Shown piece by piece: positions 36,461-45,500 of a DNA stretch of 64,000 nucleotides. Numbering within the stretch: the first letter of the stretch is position 1; each line of letters opens with the position of its first letter. The notes under the pieces were generated by a model. The model saw nothing but the letters and a program-made list of their open reading frames with translations. It was not told the origin of the DNA and did no database searches. A program made the position numbers and the translations under genes. The DNA is from VXPQ01 sp965117025 (lineage in GTDB: Bacteria; Bacteroidota; Rhodothermia; Rhodothermales; VXPQ01): contig OZ220746.1 of NCBI GenBank assembly GCA_965117025.1, positions 1,798,001 to 1,862,000 on the forward strand. The letters run 5' to 3'.

Positions 36461-36539
36461 GCGGGCCGATTTCCTGTTTCCTTCACCACATTTGCCCGAT
36501 CCACCGCTCATTCCGGTTTCATCCCATACCAGCACCGCC

Positions 36540-36932
36540 ATGTCCTCTCATTCCTCGTCCAGTTATCAGTCCGACGCCCTGCGCACCTTGTCCCGGCAGT
36601 TTCACATAGGGAACGGCAGCGACGAAGGCGCCGTATCGCCCGAACTCCTGCACGGGGCCATCGGCCTCGCCACCGAAGCGGGCGAGTTGCTGGACGCCAT
36701 AAAGCGCGCGCTCTACTACGGAGGCACGCTCGACAAACCCAATCTGGTCGAGGAGTTGGGCGATCTCGAATGGTACATGGCCGTGATCCGGGATGCGCTC
36801 GGCGTCGATCAGGAAGAAGTCCAGCGCATCAACATTGCGAAACTGCGGGCGCGTTATCCGGAGAAATTCACCAGGGAAGAGGCCTACCACCGGGACCTCG
36901 ACCGCGAACGGGAGATCGTGGAAAGGGGCTGA
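36540..36932 (+). CDS. MazG-like nucleotide pyrophosphohydrolase domain protein
   Basis: The 130-residue all-alpha protein carries the MazG-type EAGE...EELGD motif: GLATEAGELLDAIKRALYY then LVEELGDLEWYMAVI, the acidic residues that bind magnesium. It probably hydrolyses nucleoside triphosphates. ATG 36540 gives the usual start; the frame is open upstream into xylA. Its last 30 bases and the following 11 are repeated, with four transition differences, at 36997-37037. Confidence 0.85.
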   Translation: MSSHSSSSYQSDALRTLSRQFHIGNGSDEGAVSPELLHGAIGLATEAGELLDAIKRALYYGGTLDKPNLVEELGDLEWYMAVIRDALGVDQEEVQRINIAKLRARYPEKFTREEAYHRDLDREREIVERG

Positions 36933-36996
36933 CGCGGTTGTCCGGGAGGGGCATGGGGATGCGTATTTTCAGGTAACGCAGGGCCCGGGAAACACC

Positions 36997-37037
36997 TGCG
37001 AACGGGGGATTGTGGAAAGGGGCTGACACGGTTGTCC
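36997..37037 (+). repeat. Direct repeat of the 3' end of the MazG-like gene
   Basis: 41 bases copying 36903-36943 with four differences, all transitions. The copied stretch includes the stop codon and 11 bases after it. It leads directly into the gene remnant at 37039. Confidence 0.85.
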
Positions 37038-37038
37038 C

Positions 37039-37086
37039 TCTATATCCCCAACTCCTTGAACCGCCTTACCTGCGGTTCGGTGGCGT
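37039..37086 (-). pseudogene. Remnant of the 3' end of a PEP-hydrolase-family gene
   Basis: On the minus strand this reads ATEPQVRRFKELGI and a stop. The intact gene 3 kb away (40034) ends ATEPAIEAQARRFKELGI. The DNA match continues around the stop codon (TATATCCCCARCTCCTTGAA), with a 12-base internal deletion. No more of the gene is recognisable. Confidence 0.75.
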
Positions 37087-37120
37087 GTACCGCCCCTTGC
37101 TATACGCTGATTTCATTGAT

Positions 37121-37149
37121 TTGACATTGCCCTATCCAATTATTATTTT
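37121..37149 (+). promoter_or_regulatory. Sigma-70-type promoter upstream of the thioredoxin-fold/TonB receptor pair
   Basis: TTGACA (37121-37126), a 17-base spacer and TATTTT (37144-37149). It is the best consensus match I noticed in the window and lies about 35 bases upstream of the gene start in AT-rich DNA. Predicted transcription start is near 37156. Confidence 0.55.
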
Positions 37150-37163
37150 AGTCATGACTAAAA
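37146..37163. promoter_or_regulatory. 18-bp perfect palindrome, probable repressor operator
   Basis: TTTTAGTCATGACTAAAA is its own reverse complement and covers the -10 edge and predicted transcription start of the promoter. That placement is typical of a dimeric repressor site. Because the operon encodes a TonB receptor, a metal-responsive regulator (DtxR/Fur class) is a reasonable guess, but the sequence alone does not identify one. Confidence 0.5.
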
Positions 37164-37182
37164 AATTTTTTATGCGATTAAA

Positions 37183-37662
37183 ATGCAATTCGGCGCTACC
37201 CTATTCCGGTTCGTATGCAGGCGGATCGTTCCTGCGATACTCCTTTTTCTGATTCCGACCGTCGAGGCAACGGCTCAGGGGGTGGAGACCGAGTGGCTGG
37301 GGTTTGTCGAAGCCCTCGAGAAAGCCGCCGAAGAACACAAACCTCTCTTCGTATACGTGCGCGCTCCTTGGTGCGGCCCCTGTTACCGCATGGAGACCGA
37401 TGTGCTTCCGGGATTGGAAAACCGGCTGCGCGGGTTCGTCACGGCCAAAGTGGATCTGTCCGAGCGGCCCGAGCCGGGTTCCCTTGCGGATCAACACGCT
37501 TTCCTGTGGGCGCGGACCGAAGGATTGCAGACGCCTCCTGCATTCGCAGTGATTTCTCCGGACGGGGTGACGGTGGCGGCGCTGCGCGGCTTCACGCAAG
37601 CCGGTCCGCTGGAACGCACGCTGCGTCTTGCCGAACGCCACATCGCGTCATCGACCCCGTGA
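37183..37662 (+). CDS. Exported thioredoxin-fold protein
   Basis: This 159-residue protein has a signal peptide (hydrophobic about 12-27, ending ATAQ) and a thioredoxin-like domain with WCGPC (Cys64, Cys67) and a cis-Pro-type segment LQTPPAFAVISPDG. It resembles periplasmic DUF255/DsbE-like reductases. It lies 6 bases upstream of a TonB receptor gene whose plug contains CGVC, so a job in keeping that receptor, or its metal cargo, in a given redox state is plausible (inference). Confidence 0.8.
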   Translation: MQFGATLFRFVCRRIVPAILLFLIPTVEATAQGVETEWLGFVEALEKAAEEHKPLFVYVRAPWCGPCYRMETDVLPGLENRLRGFVTAKVDLSERPEPGSLADQHAFLWARTEGLQTPPAFAVISPDGVTVAALRGFTQAGPLERTLRLAERHIASSTP

Positions 37663-37668
37663 TCCGCC

Positions 37669-39945
37669 ATGCGCACCGTTCCGATCCTGTGCGTGCTGGC
37701 GGCGCTGGCTGTACTGACCGATGATTCGCCGGCCCAGACGCCGGCGAAGGGATCCGTTGCCCGTACGCTTGTTACGGGCACTGTCACGTCCGGCGGCCTG
37801 CCGGTTCCGTTTGCCCATGTGGGGGCGGCGGGCGCAACGTACGGCGCCGCGGCCGATGCGGACGGCGCGTACCGCCTTGAAGGAATCCCTGCCGGAACGT
37901 GGACGCTGGTTGTTTCCGCCGTAGGGTACGAAACCGCCGAGTACGTTATTGTACTGGAAGAGGATGAACACCTCGAACAGCCCATCCGGCTCCGGGAGGC
38001 CGTGATCGAGAACGAAGGTGTGGTGGTTACCGGCACGCTTGTGGAAACGTTTGTCCGGGATTCCCCGGTGAAGGTCGATGTCGTTTCGTCAAGCTACCTG
38101 GCGAAAACCCCCACCTCGAACATCATGCAGGCGATCGACCGGGTAAACGGTTTGCGCCAGCAGGTCGATTGCGGCGTGTGCGGAACGAACAACATTCGCA
38201 TCTACGGGATGGATGGACCGTACTCCGCCGTACTGATCGACGGGATGCCTGTAATGAGCAGCCTCGCCACCGTGTATGGCCTGAACGGTATCAGCCCGGC
38301 GCTCATTCGGCAGGTGGAAGTGGTGAAAGGGCCGATGTCCACATTATACGGAACGGAAGCGCTCGCGGGTGTCATCAATATCATCACGAAGTCCCCGCGC
38401 GTTTCGCCGAGATTCAGCGCCGCCGCCTTCGCCAACGATCATGGAGAATACTCGGCGGATTTCGGCTTTGTCCCGTTGCGGGGTTCCTGGAGCGGTTTGC
38501 TGTCGGGGACGCTCGCATACAACCAGCGCTTCGTGGACCAGAACAGTGACCGCTTCACGGATATTCCGTTGAACAAGCGCATCTCGTTATTTGCGAAACT
38601 CGGGAAAGTCGATGGCCAGGGCCGGCAGCGCCTGAGTCTTTCCGGTCGCTACTATGCGGAGGACCGGCTCGGCGGCACCCGTTCTTTCGTGGATCGCTTC
38701 CATACCGCGCTGCGCGGATCTACGGAGTACTATGGCGAAACCATCCGCACGGAGCGTGCCGAATTGCTCGGTATGTATGCGCTGACGCCGGATCGGGGCG
38801 CATGGCTGGAGTTTGCGGCCAACGATCATGTACAGGACAGTTATTACGGAGACCAGTATTACCGGGCGCGTCAGAGCGGCATCTTCGGTCGGCTGGCCCG
38901 GCAATACCGGCCCGGAACCCGCCAGTCCGTACTTGTCGGCGCGGACCTGCGCGGACACAGTTACGACGATAATACCGGGTCAACCGGACGTTTCGACGCT
39001 GCGGGCCGCCTGCTTGAAAATCGCCCCGACAGACGCTGGATCCCCGGCGTATTCACGCAACACGAAGTGTCGTTTGCAAGGACCATGCGCCTGCTTTCCG
39101 GACTCCGGGTGGATCGTCAGCGCGACCATGGCTGGATATTTTCTCCGAGACTTGCTTTCAAGGCGCGGCCTTATGATCGCACGACGTTGCGTCTGAACGC
39201 CGGCACCGGATTCAGGGTCGTCAATCTGTTCACGGAAGATCATGCCGCCTACGCCGGGGCGCGCGCGACCGTTGTGCTGGAGGATCTGGATCCGGAACGA
39301 TCCTGGAGTGCTGCGGTCAGCGGGGAGCAGATCGTGCCGTTCGGCGGGAATCCGCTGACCCTCGGCGTGGATCTGTTCCATACGCATTTCTCGAATAAGA
39401 TAGAGCCCGATTACTCGGTCCCCGGTGAGATCCGGTACGCGAACCTGGACGGCTTTGCCGTGACACGCGGGGTGTCCGCAACCCTGTCGCAGAATTTTGG
39501 CAGGCCGTCGCTTCGCTATTCGGTCGGTTTCACGGCGATGGATGTGTTTCGGGAAGAATACGGGCAGCGCTCGCCGATCGAGTTCGCTCCTGATTATCAG
39601 GGCAATGCAAGCGTTACGTGGATGCATTCCAAACGTTGGACCATCGACTACACGGCCGTGTTGACCGGCCCGATGAAACTTCCCGAATATCCGCCGCCTT
39701 TCTCCAGGTCGGCATGGTCTCCTGCATTCGCCACGCACGATGTGCAGGTTACGTACGACTTGGATATTGCCGGGTCGGGTGTCGTGCAGGTCTACGGGTC
39801 GGTTCGCAATGTGTTCGGGTATGCCCAGCCCTCGCCGCTCGTTGACCCGGACCGTCCGTTCGGCGAATCCTTCGACACGACCTATGTATACGGGCCGCTG
39901 TACGGGCGCACCGTCGGTTTGGGACTGCGGGTGATGGCCCTGTAG
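37669..39945 (+). CDS. TonB-dependent receptor with CxxC in plug domain
   Basis: The 758-residue outer-membrane receptor has a signal peptide to about residue 23 (ends PAQ) and a carboxypeptidase-regulatory-like domain (about 33-110). Its plug has DCGVCGTNNIRIYGMDGPYS (Cys168 and Cys171) and VEVVKGPMSTLYGTEALAG, followed by a beta-barrel. The CxxC plug belongs to a recognisable subgroup of Bacteroidota receptors of ferrienterochelin/colicin type. It is probably for a metal or metal complex. It is co-transcribed with the thioredoxin-fold gene just upstream. Confidence 0.9.
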   Translation: MRTVPILCVLAALAVLTDDSPAQTPAKGSVARTLVTGTVTSGGLPVPFAHVGAAGATYGAAADADGAYRLEGIPAGTWTLVVSAVGYETAEYVIVLEEDEHLEQPIRLREAVIENEGVVVTGTLVETFVRDSPVKVDVVSSSYLAKTPTSNIMQAIDRVNGLRQQVDCGVCGTNNIRIYGMDGPYSAVLIDGMPVMSSLATVYGLNGISPALIRQVEVVKGPMSTLYGTEALAGVINIITKSPRVSPRFSAAAFANDHGEYSADFGFVPLRGSWSGLLSGTLAYNQRFVDQNSDRFTDIPLNKRISLFAKLGKVDGQGRQRLSLSGRYYAEDRLGGTRSFVDRFHTALRGSTEYYGETIRTERAELLGMYALTPDRGAWLEFAANDHVQDSYYGDQYYRARQSGIFGRLARQYRPGTRQSVLVGADLRGHSYDDNTGSTGRFDAAGRLLENRPDRRWIPGVFTQHEVSFARTMRLLSGLRVDRQRDHGWIFSPRLAFKARPYDRTTLRLNAGTGFRVVNLFTEDHAAYAGARATVVLEDLDPERSWSAAVSGEQIVPFGGNPLTLGVDLFHTHFSNKIEPDYSVPGEIRYANLDGFAVTRGVSATLSQNFGRPSLRYSVGFTAMDVFREEYGQRSPIEFAPDYQGNASVTWMHSKRWTIDYTAVLTGPMKLPEYPPPFSRSAWSPAFATHDVQVTYDLDIAGSGVVQVYGSVRNVFGYAQPSPLVDPDRPFGESFDTTYVYGPLYGRTVGLGLRVMAL

Positions 39946-40033
39946 ACGATTCGTCTATATTTCCAGGAATACTCTGGTTAAATTCGCGTATTTTTCGCAG
40001 CCTCCTGAAAATGTGCACCCCATGTCCTTAAAA

Positions 40034-40870
40034 CTATATCCCCAGCTCCTTGAACCGCCTCGCCTGCGCCTCGATGGCCGGTTCGGTGGCGAGCCGCTCC
40101 ACGCTGGATGCGCCGAAGAACCCGACGATGCCTTCCGTATGGTCGAAGATGTACTGCACATCGTCCGGTTCGGCGATGGGGCCACCGTGGCATAGCACGA
40201 GCACATCGGGATTGACGGCTTTCGCCGCATCGTGAATGGCCTGTACGCGTTTTGCGGATTCCGCGAGTGTCGGGGCCGTATCGGGATTCACCCCGATGGA
40301 TCCCTTCACCGTCGTATTCATGTGGGCCACGACGATATCCGCGCCGGCCTTGGTCAGGGCGGTGGCCTGGGCTTCGTCGAAGGCGTACGGGCAGGTGAGC
40401 ATGTCGAGTTCGTGCGCCAGCCGGATCATCTCGATTTCGAGGTCGAAACTCATGCCCGTCTCCTCCAGAATCTGCCGGAAATTCCCGTCGATCACCCCTA
40501 CGGTAGGGAAGTTCTGGACCCCGTCGAACCCTGCGTCCTTGAGTTGCTTCAGGAAAACGGGCATCAGCCGGAAGGGATCGGTGCCGCATACGCCCGCCAG
40601 CACAGGGGTATCCTGGACGACCGGCAGGACCTCGCCGGCCATGTCCATGACGATGGCGTTCGCGTCGCCGTAGGCCATCAGGCCCGCCGCGCTGCCCCGG
40701 CCCGCCATGCGGTAGCGCCCGGAATTATAGATGATGATGAGATCGACGCCGCCGCGCTCGGCGAACTTGGCGGAAATGCCGGTTCCGGCGCCGGCGCCTA
40801 TAATCGGTTTGCCCGCCGTCACCTGATTGCGAAGGCGTTGCAGACACTTCTGGTATGGAATGAATGGCAT
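40034..40870 (-). CDS. Phosphoenolpyruvate hydrolase-family TIM-barrel protein
   Basis: This 278-residue protein matches the PEP_hydrolase/TIM-barrel signal protein family: GKPIIGAGAGTGISAKFAERGG, IIIYNSGRYRMAGRGS, GDANAIVMDMA, NFPTVGVIDGNFR, and LCHGGPIAEPDDVQYI. In tomato Tm-1 such a barrel is fused behind a Tm-1 ATP-binding domain; here the two are separate adjacent genes. The true bacterial reaction is not established. It is the last gene of the leftward operon from 46487. A 3'-end remnant of a paralogue is at 37039. Confidence 0.88.
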   Translation of the reverse strand: MPFIPYQKCLQRLRNQVTAGKPIIGAGAGTGISAKFAERGGVDLIIIYNSGRYRMAGRGSAAGLMAYGDANAIVMDMAGEVLPVVQDTPVLAGVCGTDPFRLMPVFLKQLKDAGFDGVQNFPTVGVIDGNFRQILEETGMSFDLEIEMIRLAHELDMLTCPYAFDEAQATALTKAGADIVVAHMNTTVKGSIGVNPDTAPTLAESAKRVQAIHDAAKAVNPDVLVLCHGGPIAEPDDVQYIFDHTEGIVGFFGASSVERLATEPAIEAQARRFKELGI

Positions 40871-40884
40871 GGGTATATGTGGTT

Positions 40885-40900
40885 TAGTATTAACAGACCC
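40885..40900 (-). repeat. GGGYCTGTTA repeat at the Tm-1-like gene stop codon
   Basis: On the minus strand GGGTCTGTTAATACTA begins with the G of the upstream TAG stop codon and fills half of the gap to the PEP-hydrolase-family gene. It is a diverged copy of the dispersed motif. Confidence 0.75.
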
Positions 40901-42105
40901 TACGTCATCAGGGCGATCAGCCGTTCGAAGACCGCGTCGGCGAAGGCCGTGTCGTTGATGTGGAGGTCCAGTTCCACGAGTTCGACAGGAGGGCGTACAT
41001 GCCGGCGCAGCGCATCGAACAGGGCTTCATCCGCTTCCGGGTCATGGAAGGGTTCGCCTTCCCGGTCGAGCATACTGACTCCCTTGAGCGGCAGCATGAG
41101 CACCGTCGGGCCCGTGGTCTTGTTCAGGTTTTCCGCGATGCGCCGCCCGATTTCCCGGCATTCTTCGGCGGTCGTGCGCATCAGCGTTACGTTGGGATTG
41201 TGCCGGTACAGGGTACGCCCGCGAAAGGGTTCGGGCACGGTATGCATGGCCCGGAAATTCACCATATCGAGTGCTCCGCACGAGACGACCTGGGGGATGC
41301 CCGCTTCGCCCGCCGCCGTGAGGCGATCCGGACCGGCGGAGAGCACGCCGCCCACCACCTCGTCGCACCATTCCGTGGTGGTCATATCCGCCACGCCGGC
41401 CACGTAGCCGTCCCGGATCAGTCCTTCCATGGAGCGTCCCCCGGAGCCGGTGGCGTGAAAGACCAGCATCTCGTACCCGGCTTTTTCCATGCGCTCGCGA
41501 ATGTTGTTCACGCAGGGGGTCGTGACGCCGAACATGGAGGCGGCCACGATGGGACGGTCTTTCGCCGCAGGCATGTCCTGCCCGACCATGCCGCAGATGG
41601 CGCCGGCGGCATTGGCGAGAATACGGCGCGACAACGGGTTCAGGCCCGCAATATCGACCGCCGAATACATCAGCGTTACGTCCTTTATGCCCACATAAGG
41701 GGTTACATCCCCCGAGACGACCGTCGAAACCATGAGTTTCGGAACGCCGACGGGCAGCGTCTGCATCGCTGCGGCGGCGATGTTCGTGCCGCCCCCTCCC
41801 CCGAGCGCCAGCACCCCGTGGAAGCGCCCCGCCTCGTATAGTTCGGGCGTGAGGTGGCAGACGCCGCGAATCATGACATCGACGGCCTCTCCCCGATCTG
41901 CTCGTTCCCGCAGCGCCTCCAGCGAACCGCCCCCGGCCACCGCAACCTCGTTCGCCGAAATGTCCGGGATGAAGCCGGGTTCGCCAAGCACGCCCGCATC
42001 CATCGTCAGCGTGCCGAAACCCCGATCCCGGATGAGATCGCGCACGTACTCGTATTCCGTGCCTTTCGTGTCGAGCGTGCCGATGAGCAGGATGGTCCGG
42101 GGCAT
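40900..42105 (-). CDS. Tm-1-like ATP-binding domain protein (UPF0261)
   Basis: The 401-residue protein starts with ILLIGTLDTKGTEYEYVRDLI, the hallmark of the Tm-1/UPF0261 family. It has the glycine-rich LALGGGGGTNIAAAAMQTLP, KLMVSTVVSGDVTPYVG, GVTTPCVNNIRERM and FHATGSGGRSMEGLI blocks. The plant member binds ATP and inhibits tobamovirus replication; the bacterial role is unknown. It is followed by its usual partner, the TIM-barrel gene, and preceded by a cupin gene with a 15-base gap. Confidence 0.9.
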   Translation of the reverse strand: MPRTILLIGTLDTKGTEYEYVRDLIRDRGFGTLTMDAGVLGEPGFIPDISANEVAVAGGGSLEALRERADRGEAVDVMIRGVCHLTPELYEAGRFHGVLALGGGGGTNIAAAAMQTLPVGVPKLMVSTVVSGDVTPYVGIKDVTLMYSAVDIAGLNPLSRRILANAAGAICGMVGQDMPAAKDRPIVAASMFGVTTPCVNNIRERMEKAGYEMLVFHATGSGGRSMEGLIRDGYVAGVADMTTTEWCDEVVGGVLSAGPDRLTAAGEAGIPQVVSCGALDMVNFRAMHTVPEPFRGRTLYRHNPNVTLMRTTAEECREIGRRIAENLNKTTGPTVLMLPLKGVSMLDREGEPFHDPEADEALFDALRRHVRPPVELVELDLHINDTAFADAVFERLIALMT

Positions 42106-42120
42106 GGCCGCCGCGAGCGT

Positions 42121-42555
42121 TCAGTTCGACGAGGGATAGTCGATGGGTGTTTTGAGGGAACGCCAGGGTTCTTCCTCATGCATATCCACGGTAGCAGGCC
42201 CTTCGAAGGTTGCGGGAGACAGGATAGCGAGAAAAACGAGCGGTTCGTCGCCCGCATTCCAGGTGGCGTGCACCACATCTTTCGGAATATGGGCCATTTC
42301 GCCGGGGCCGAGCAGGCGCTTTTCTTCTCCTACCCATTGCTCCGCCGTTCCGGAAATCACGTAGATGATTTCTTCGAGGGCCGGATGGCGATGAAACTGG
42401 TGCGCATCCCCGGGCGGCATATGCACCCGCACCATGAGAAGGTCTTCGGCCTCGGTCAGTCCGGGGCGGCACAACCAGTGATGAGGCCCCCAGGGGGCTT
42501 CTTCCACCTCCGCTTCCGCGGCGGTGACGAAACGCAGGGTTCGGTCGTCGGGCAT
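42121..42555 (-). CDS. Single-domain cupin protein
   Basis: This 144-residue protein has both cupin motifs: PGDAHQFHRHPALEEIIYVISG (two His and a Glu ligand) and PKDVVHATWNAGDEPL (the last His). It is probably a metal-dependent isomerase, dioxygenase or sugar-binding protein. The start ATG at 42553-42555 is itself the end of a dispersed repeat copy (motif ending ...ACATTATG). It is third in the leftward operon. Confidence 0.85.
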   Translation of the reverse strand: MPDDRTLRFVTAAEAEVEEAPWGPHHWLCRPGLTEAEDLLMVRVHMPPGDAHQFHRHPALEEIIYVISGTAEQWVGEEKRLLGPGEMAHIPKDVVHATWNAGDEPLVFLAILSPATFEGPATVDMHEEEPWRSLKTPIDYPSSN

Positions 42556-42570
42556 AATGTTAACAGGCCC
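42553..42570 (-). repeat. GGGYCTGTTA repeat providing the cupin start codon
   Basis: Minus strand GGGCCTGTTAACATTATG, three bases after the upstream gene's TGA stop and ending in the ATG of the cupin gene. It is the only copy seen whose ATG is used as a start. Confidence 0.75.
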
Positions 42571-42573
42571 TGG

Positions 42574-45500
42574 TCAGTTATCTCCTTCCGGTTCTTTCTC
42601 CGGATCCAGCGAAACCAGCACGCCCTGCATCGCCACATAGTGGCCCGCGTAGGTGCAGATGAACGGGTAATCGCCGGGCGGCGGCATGGTGAACGTGACC
42701 TCCACGGTTTCCCCGGGCCCCGCCGTGGGGGTCCAGGCAATGATTTTTTCCTCGTGCTCCGGCGGGATGTAGTCGTGCTCCGCCGCGGCGAGCGCCGCCA
42801 GGCCCACCGGGTTGATGTATTCCCAGTGCTCGAGGACGACCACGTTATGCGTCATGGCCGGCGAGGTGGCGTTGTTCACGAACCGGATGGTGACGAGCTC
42901 GCCGGCTGCGGCCTCGATCAACCGGGTGTCGAAGGTCATCTCATCTCCTACGGAAGCGACCGTAATCACCCCCTCCCGGTTCGGGCGCTGGCCTCCCCGC
43001 GAAGCGCCTGCTTCTTCCTCTGCACCCCCGGTCATGTCCACCGGCGTTATTTCCCCGGCCAGGATGCCGCTCATGCGGTGGAACGCGACATGGCCGACGG
43101 TTTCCTTGACGGCGCCCGTCAAGGCGTCCGCGTTGTTTGCGGCCCGCAGGAATCCTCGTGCGTGCTTCGCGCCCGCTGCCGTGGCGGCGTGCGGAATCCA
43201 CGCGTCCTGAGCGTTTTCGGGCGCGGTGAGCATGGCGAACACGGCCGCCCCGGTTTCGTCGGAGGGAGGAGCATCCGCGAGGGCGAGCAGTGCGGCAAGC
43301 CGCACGCGCGCGTCCTCATCTTCCAGCACGTTGCTTGCCATCAGCGCGGCGCGTGAAGCGGAGGTCGGCGGCAGAACCTGGGCGGCGGCTCGACGCACGG
43401 CGGCAGAGGGATGGTTCAGCGCTTCCGCAGCCACCCCGAAGGCTTCGTCATGCGAGCCGTCCAGCATGCCCAGGCCGTGCAGGGTCCACAAGGCATGCAA
43501 TGCACCCGGATTGAGGTCGAGGGCATCCATGGACGTATCACGCACGAGGCCGTACAGGTCCATTGTCACATCCTGTTCGCCCCGCTCCACAAGGAGCCGT
43601 TGGGCCGTTTGCCTCCAGAACATGTTGTCGTGCCGGAGTGCGGCGACGAGTTCCTGCGGCGAAGCGCCGGAGAGATCCATGGACTCGCCCGGATCCGCAT
43701 CCTTGTGCACGATGCGGTAGATGCGGCCGTGCTCGCGGTCCCGCAGATCGGTCACGTACGCATTGTTTTGTCCGTGCTCCCAGCCTTCCCGGAACGGGCC
43801 GAGGTTATGCTGCGGGATGTAGTTGTACCAGTCGACCATCCACAGTGCGCCGTCAGGGCCCACCTCGGCAAGGATGGGAATGGTCCACTCGTCGTCGCTG
43901 GCGAACATGTTCCACTTGTTGATCGCCCTGTAGTCGCTGCCGTCGGGTTCCATAGCGAATCGTCCCAGCGTGCGGACGGTCGGCCCGGCGACGAAAGCGA
44001 TGCGATTCCAGTATTCCTCGGGGAAATCGCGCGCTGTGTACAAGGCGTGCCCGGATGCGGCCGTATAATTGCCTTTGAAGTCTCCCTGACGGGTGCGGGT
44101 CGTTACGGGGTGTACGCGCCGGTCTTCGGCAATCGTGCCGAGCCGGACGGGAGTCCATCCGCGCACCGCCTCGTAATACCGGTTCGGGACGGGCATGTAC
44201 ACGCTGGGATTGTTGTTGGCCGTCGAGGCGAAGGGGATGCCTTCCTCGCTGAAGCCGAATCCCCAGGTGTTGTTGTTCGTCATCCGCACGAATTCGAGTT
44301 TGGACCCGTCCGATTTGAACCGGAAGAAGCCCATCGGGAATCGATGGTCTTCGCCGCCGACCGTTCCGTCGAAGCCCGAATAGCCCAGGACGCCCCATAT
44401 CCAGTTGTCGAAGCCCATCCGGATGTTGTTGGGCCCTGCGTGGGTGTCGAACGTGCCCCAGCCTTCGAAGAGGACCTCCTGCACATCGGCCTTGTCGTCT
44501 CCGTCGGTGTCTTTCAGGAAGAAGGTGTACGGGGCCTGCACCACCACGACGCCGCCGTTCGCAAAGGCGAATCCGGTCGGGATGCTCAGGTTCTCGGCGA
44601 ACACGTTGAACGAGTCGGCCCGGCCGTCCCCGTCGGTGTCTTCCAGAATCGTGATGCGGTCGTTGCCTTGGCCGACCTCTTCATGGAGCTGATTCGGATA
44701 ATCGATGGTTTCTGCAATCCACAGTCTTCCGCGTTCGTCCCATGCCATATAGATGGGCTTGACGATGTCGGGCTCCGCCGCAAAAAGCTCGATTTCGAAT
44801 CCCGGCGGTACCACCATGCGGGACATGGACGTTTCAATGTCCAGGGGCAACTGCATGGGGCGCAGTTTGCGTTCGTTTTCCGGGTTCGAGTTGTATTCGA
44901 GGGAAGGCAGTACGGCGTCGACGTACTCGTACGGCGTCGATCTGGGTACGACATCGAGCGCCCAGTCTCCGGCGGCCCACTTTATGCCCCGCGCAACCAG
45001 TTGCTGGAATCCCGGTTGCGACCAGGTCCGTTCGTCGTGCCCCCAGGCCGTGTAGAAAACCCTTCCCTCGCCGTGCGTCCGTACCCATGTCCAGGGTTCG
45101 GCATGATCTCCCTCGTGGCGCACTTCGAGCACGGTGCGGTCGGGGTTGTGGTGCTTGTGGATGTACGTTTCGTCCCAGCTTTCGAATTCCGGCACGCCGA
45201 GGATGGCGGGATGGGTCGCATCCGTACGTTCCGTACGCACGACGCCGATGCCGTGGCTGTCGAAGGCCGCGCCGACGAGCGCGATGTAGGCCTCCGAGTT
45301 GCGGAACATGGCCGAGGCGCAATGAAGAGGGACGAATCCGCCGCCCTCCGCGACATACTCGAGCAGGGCCTGTTCCTGCGCGTCCGTCATTTCCAGATGA
45401 TTGGCGTAGAACACCACCGCGTCGAATTGACGCAGGTTCTCGAGATTTACGGCCTCGACTTCATCCGTGTAGAAGATGTCCACACCCGTTGCGTACAGCG

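Noticed and set aside
37161..37172. A/T-tract palindrome AAAAAATTTTTT as a terminator
   Set aside because: Stem would be A-T only and it lies between promoter and start codon; more likely just AT-rich leader.
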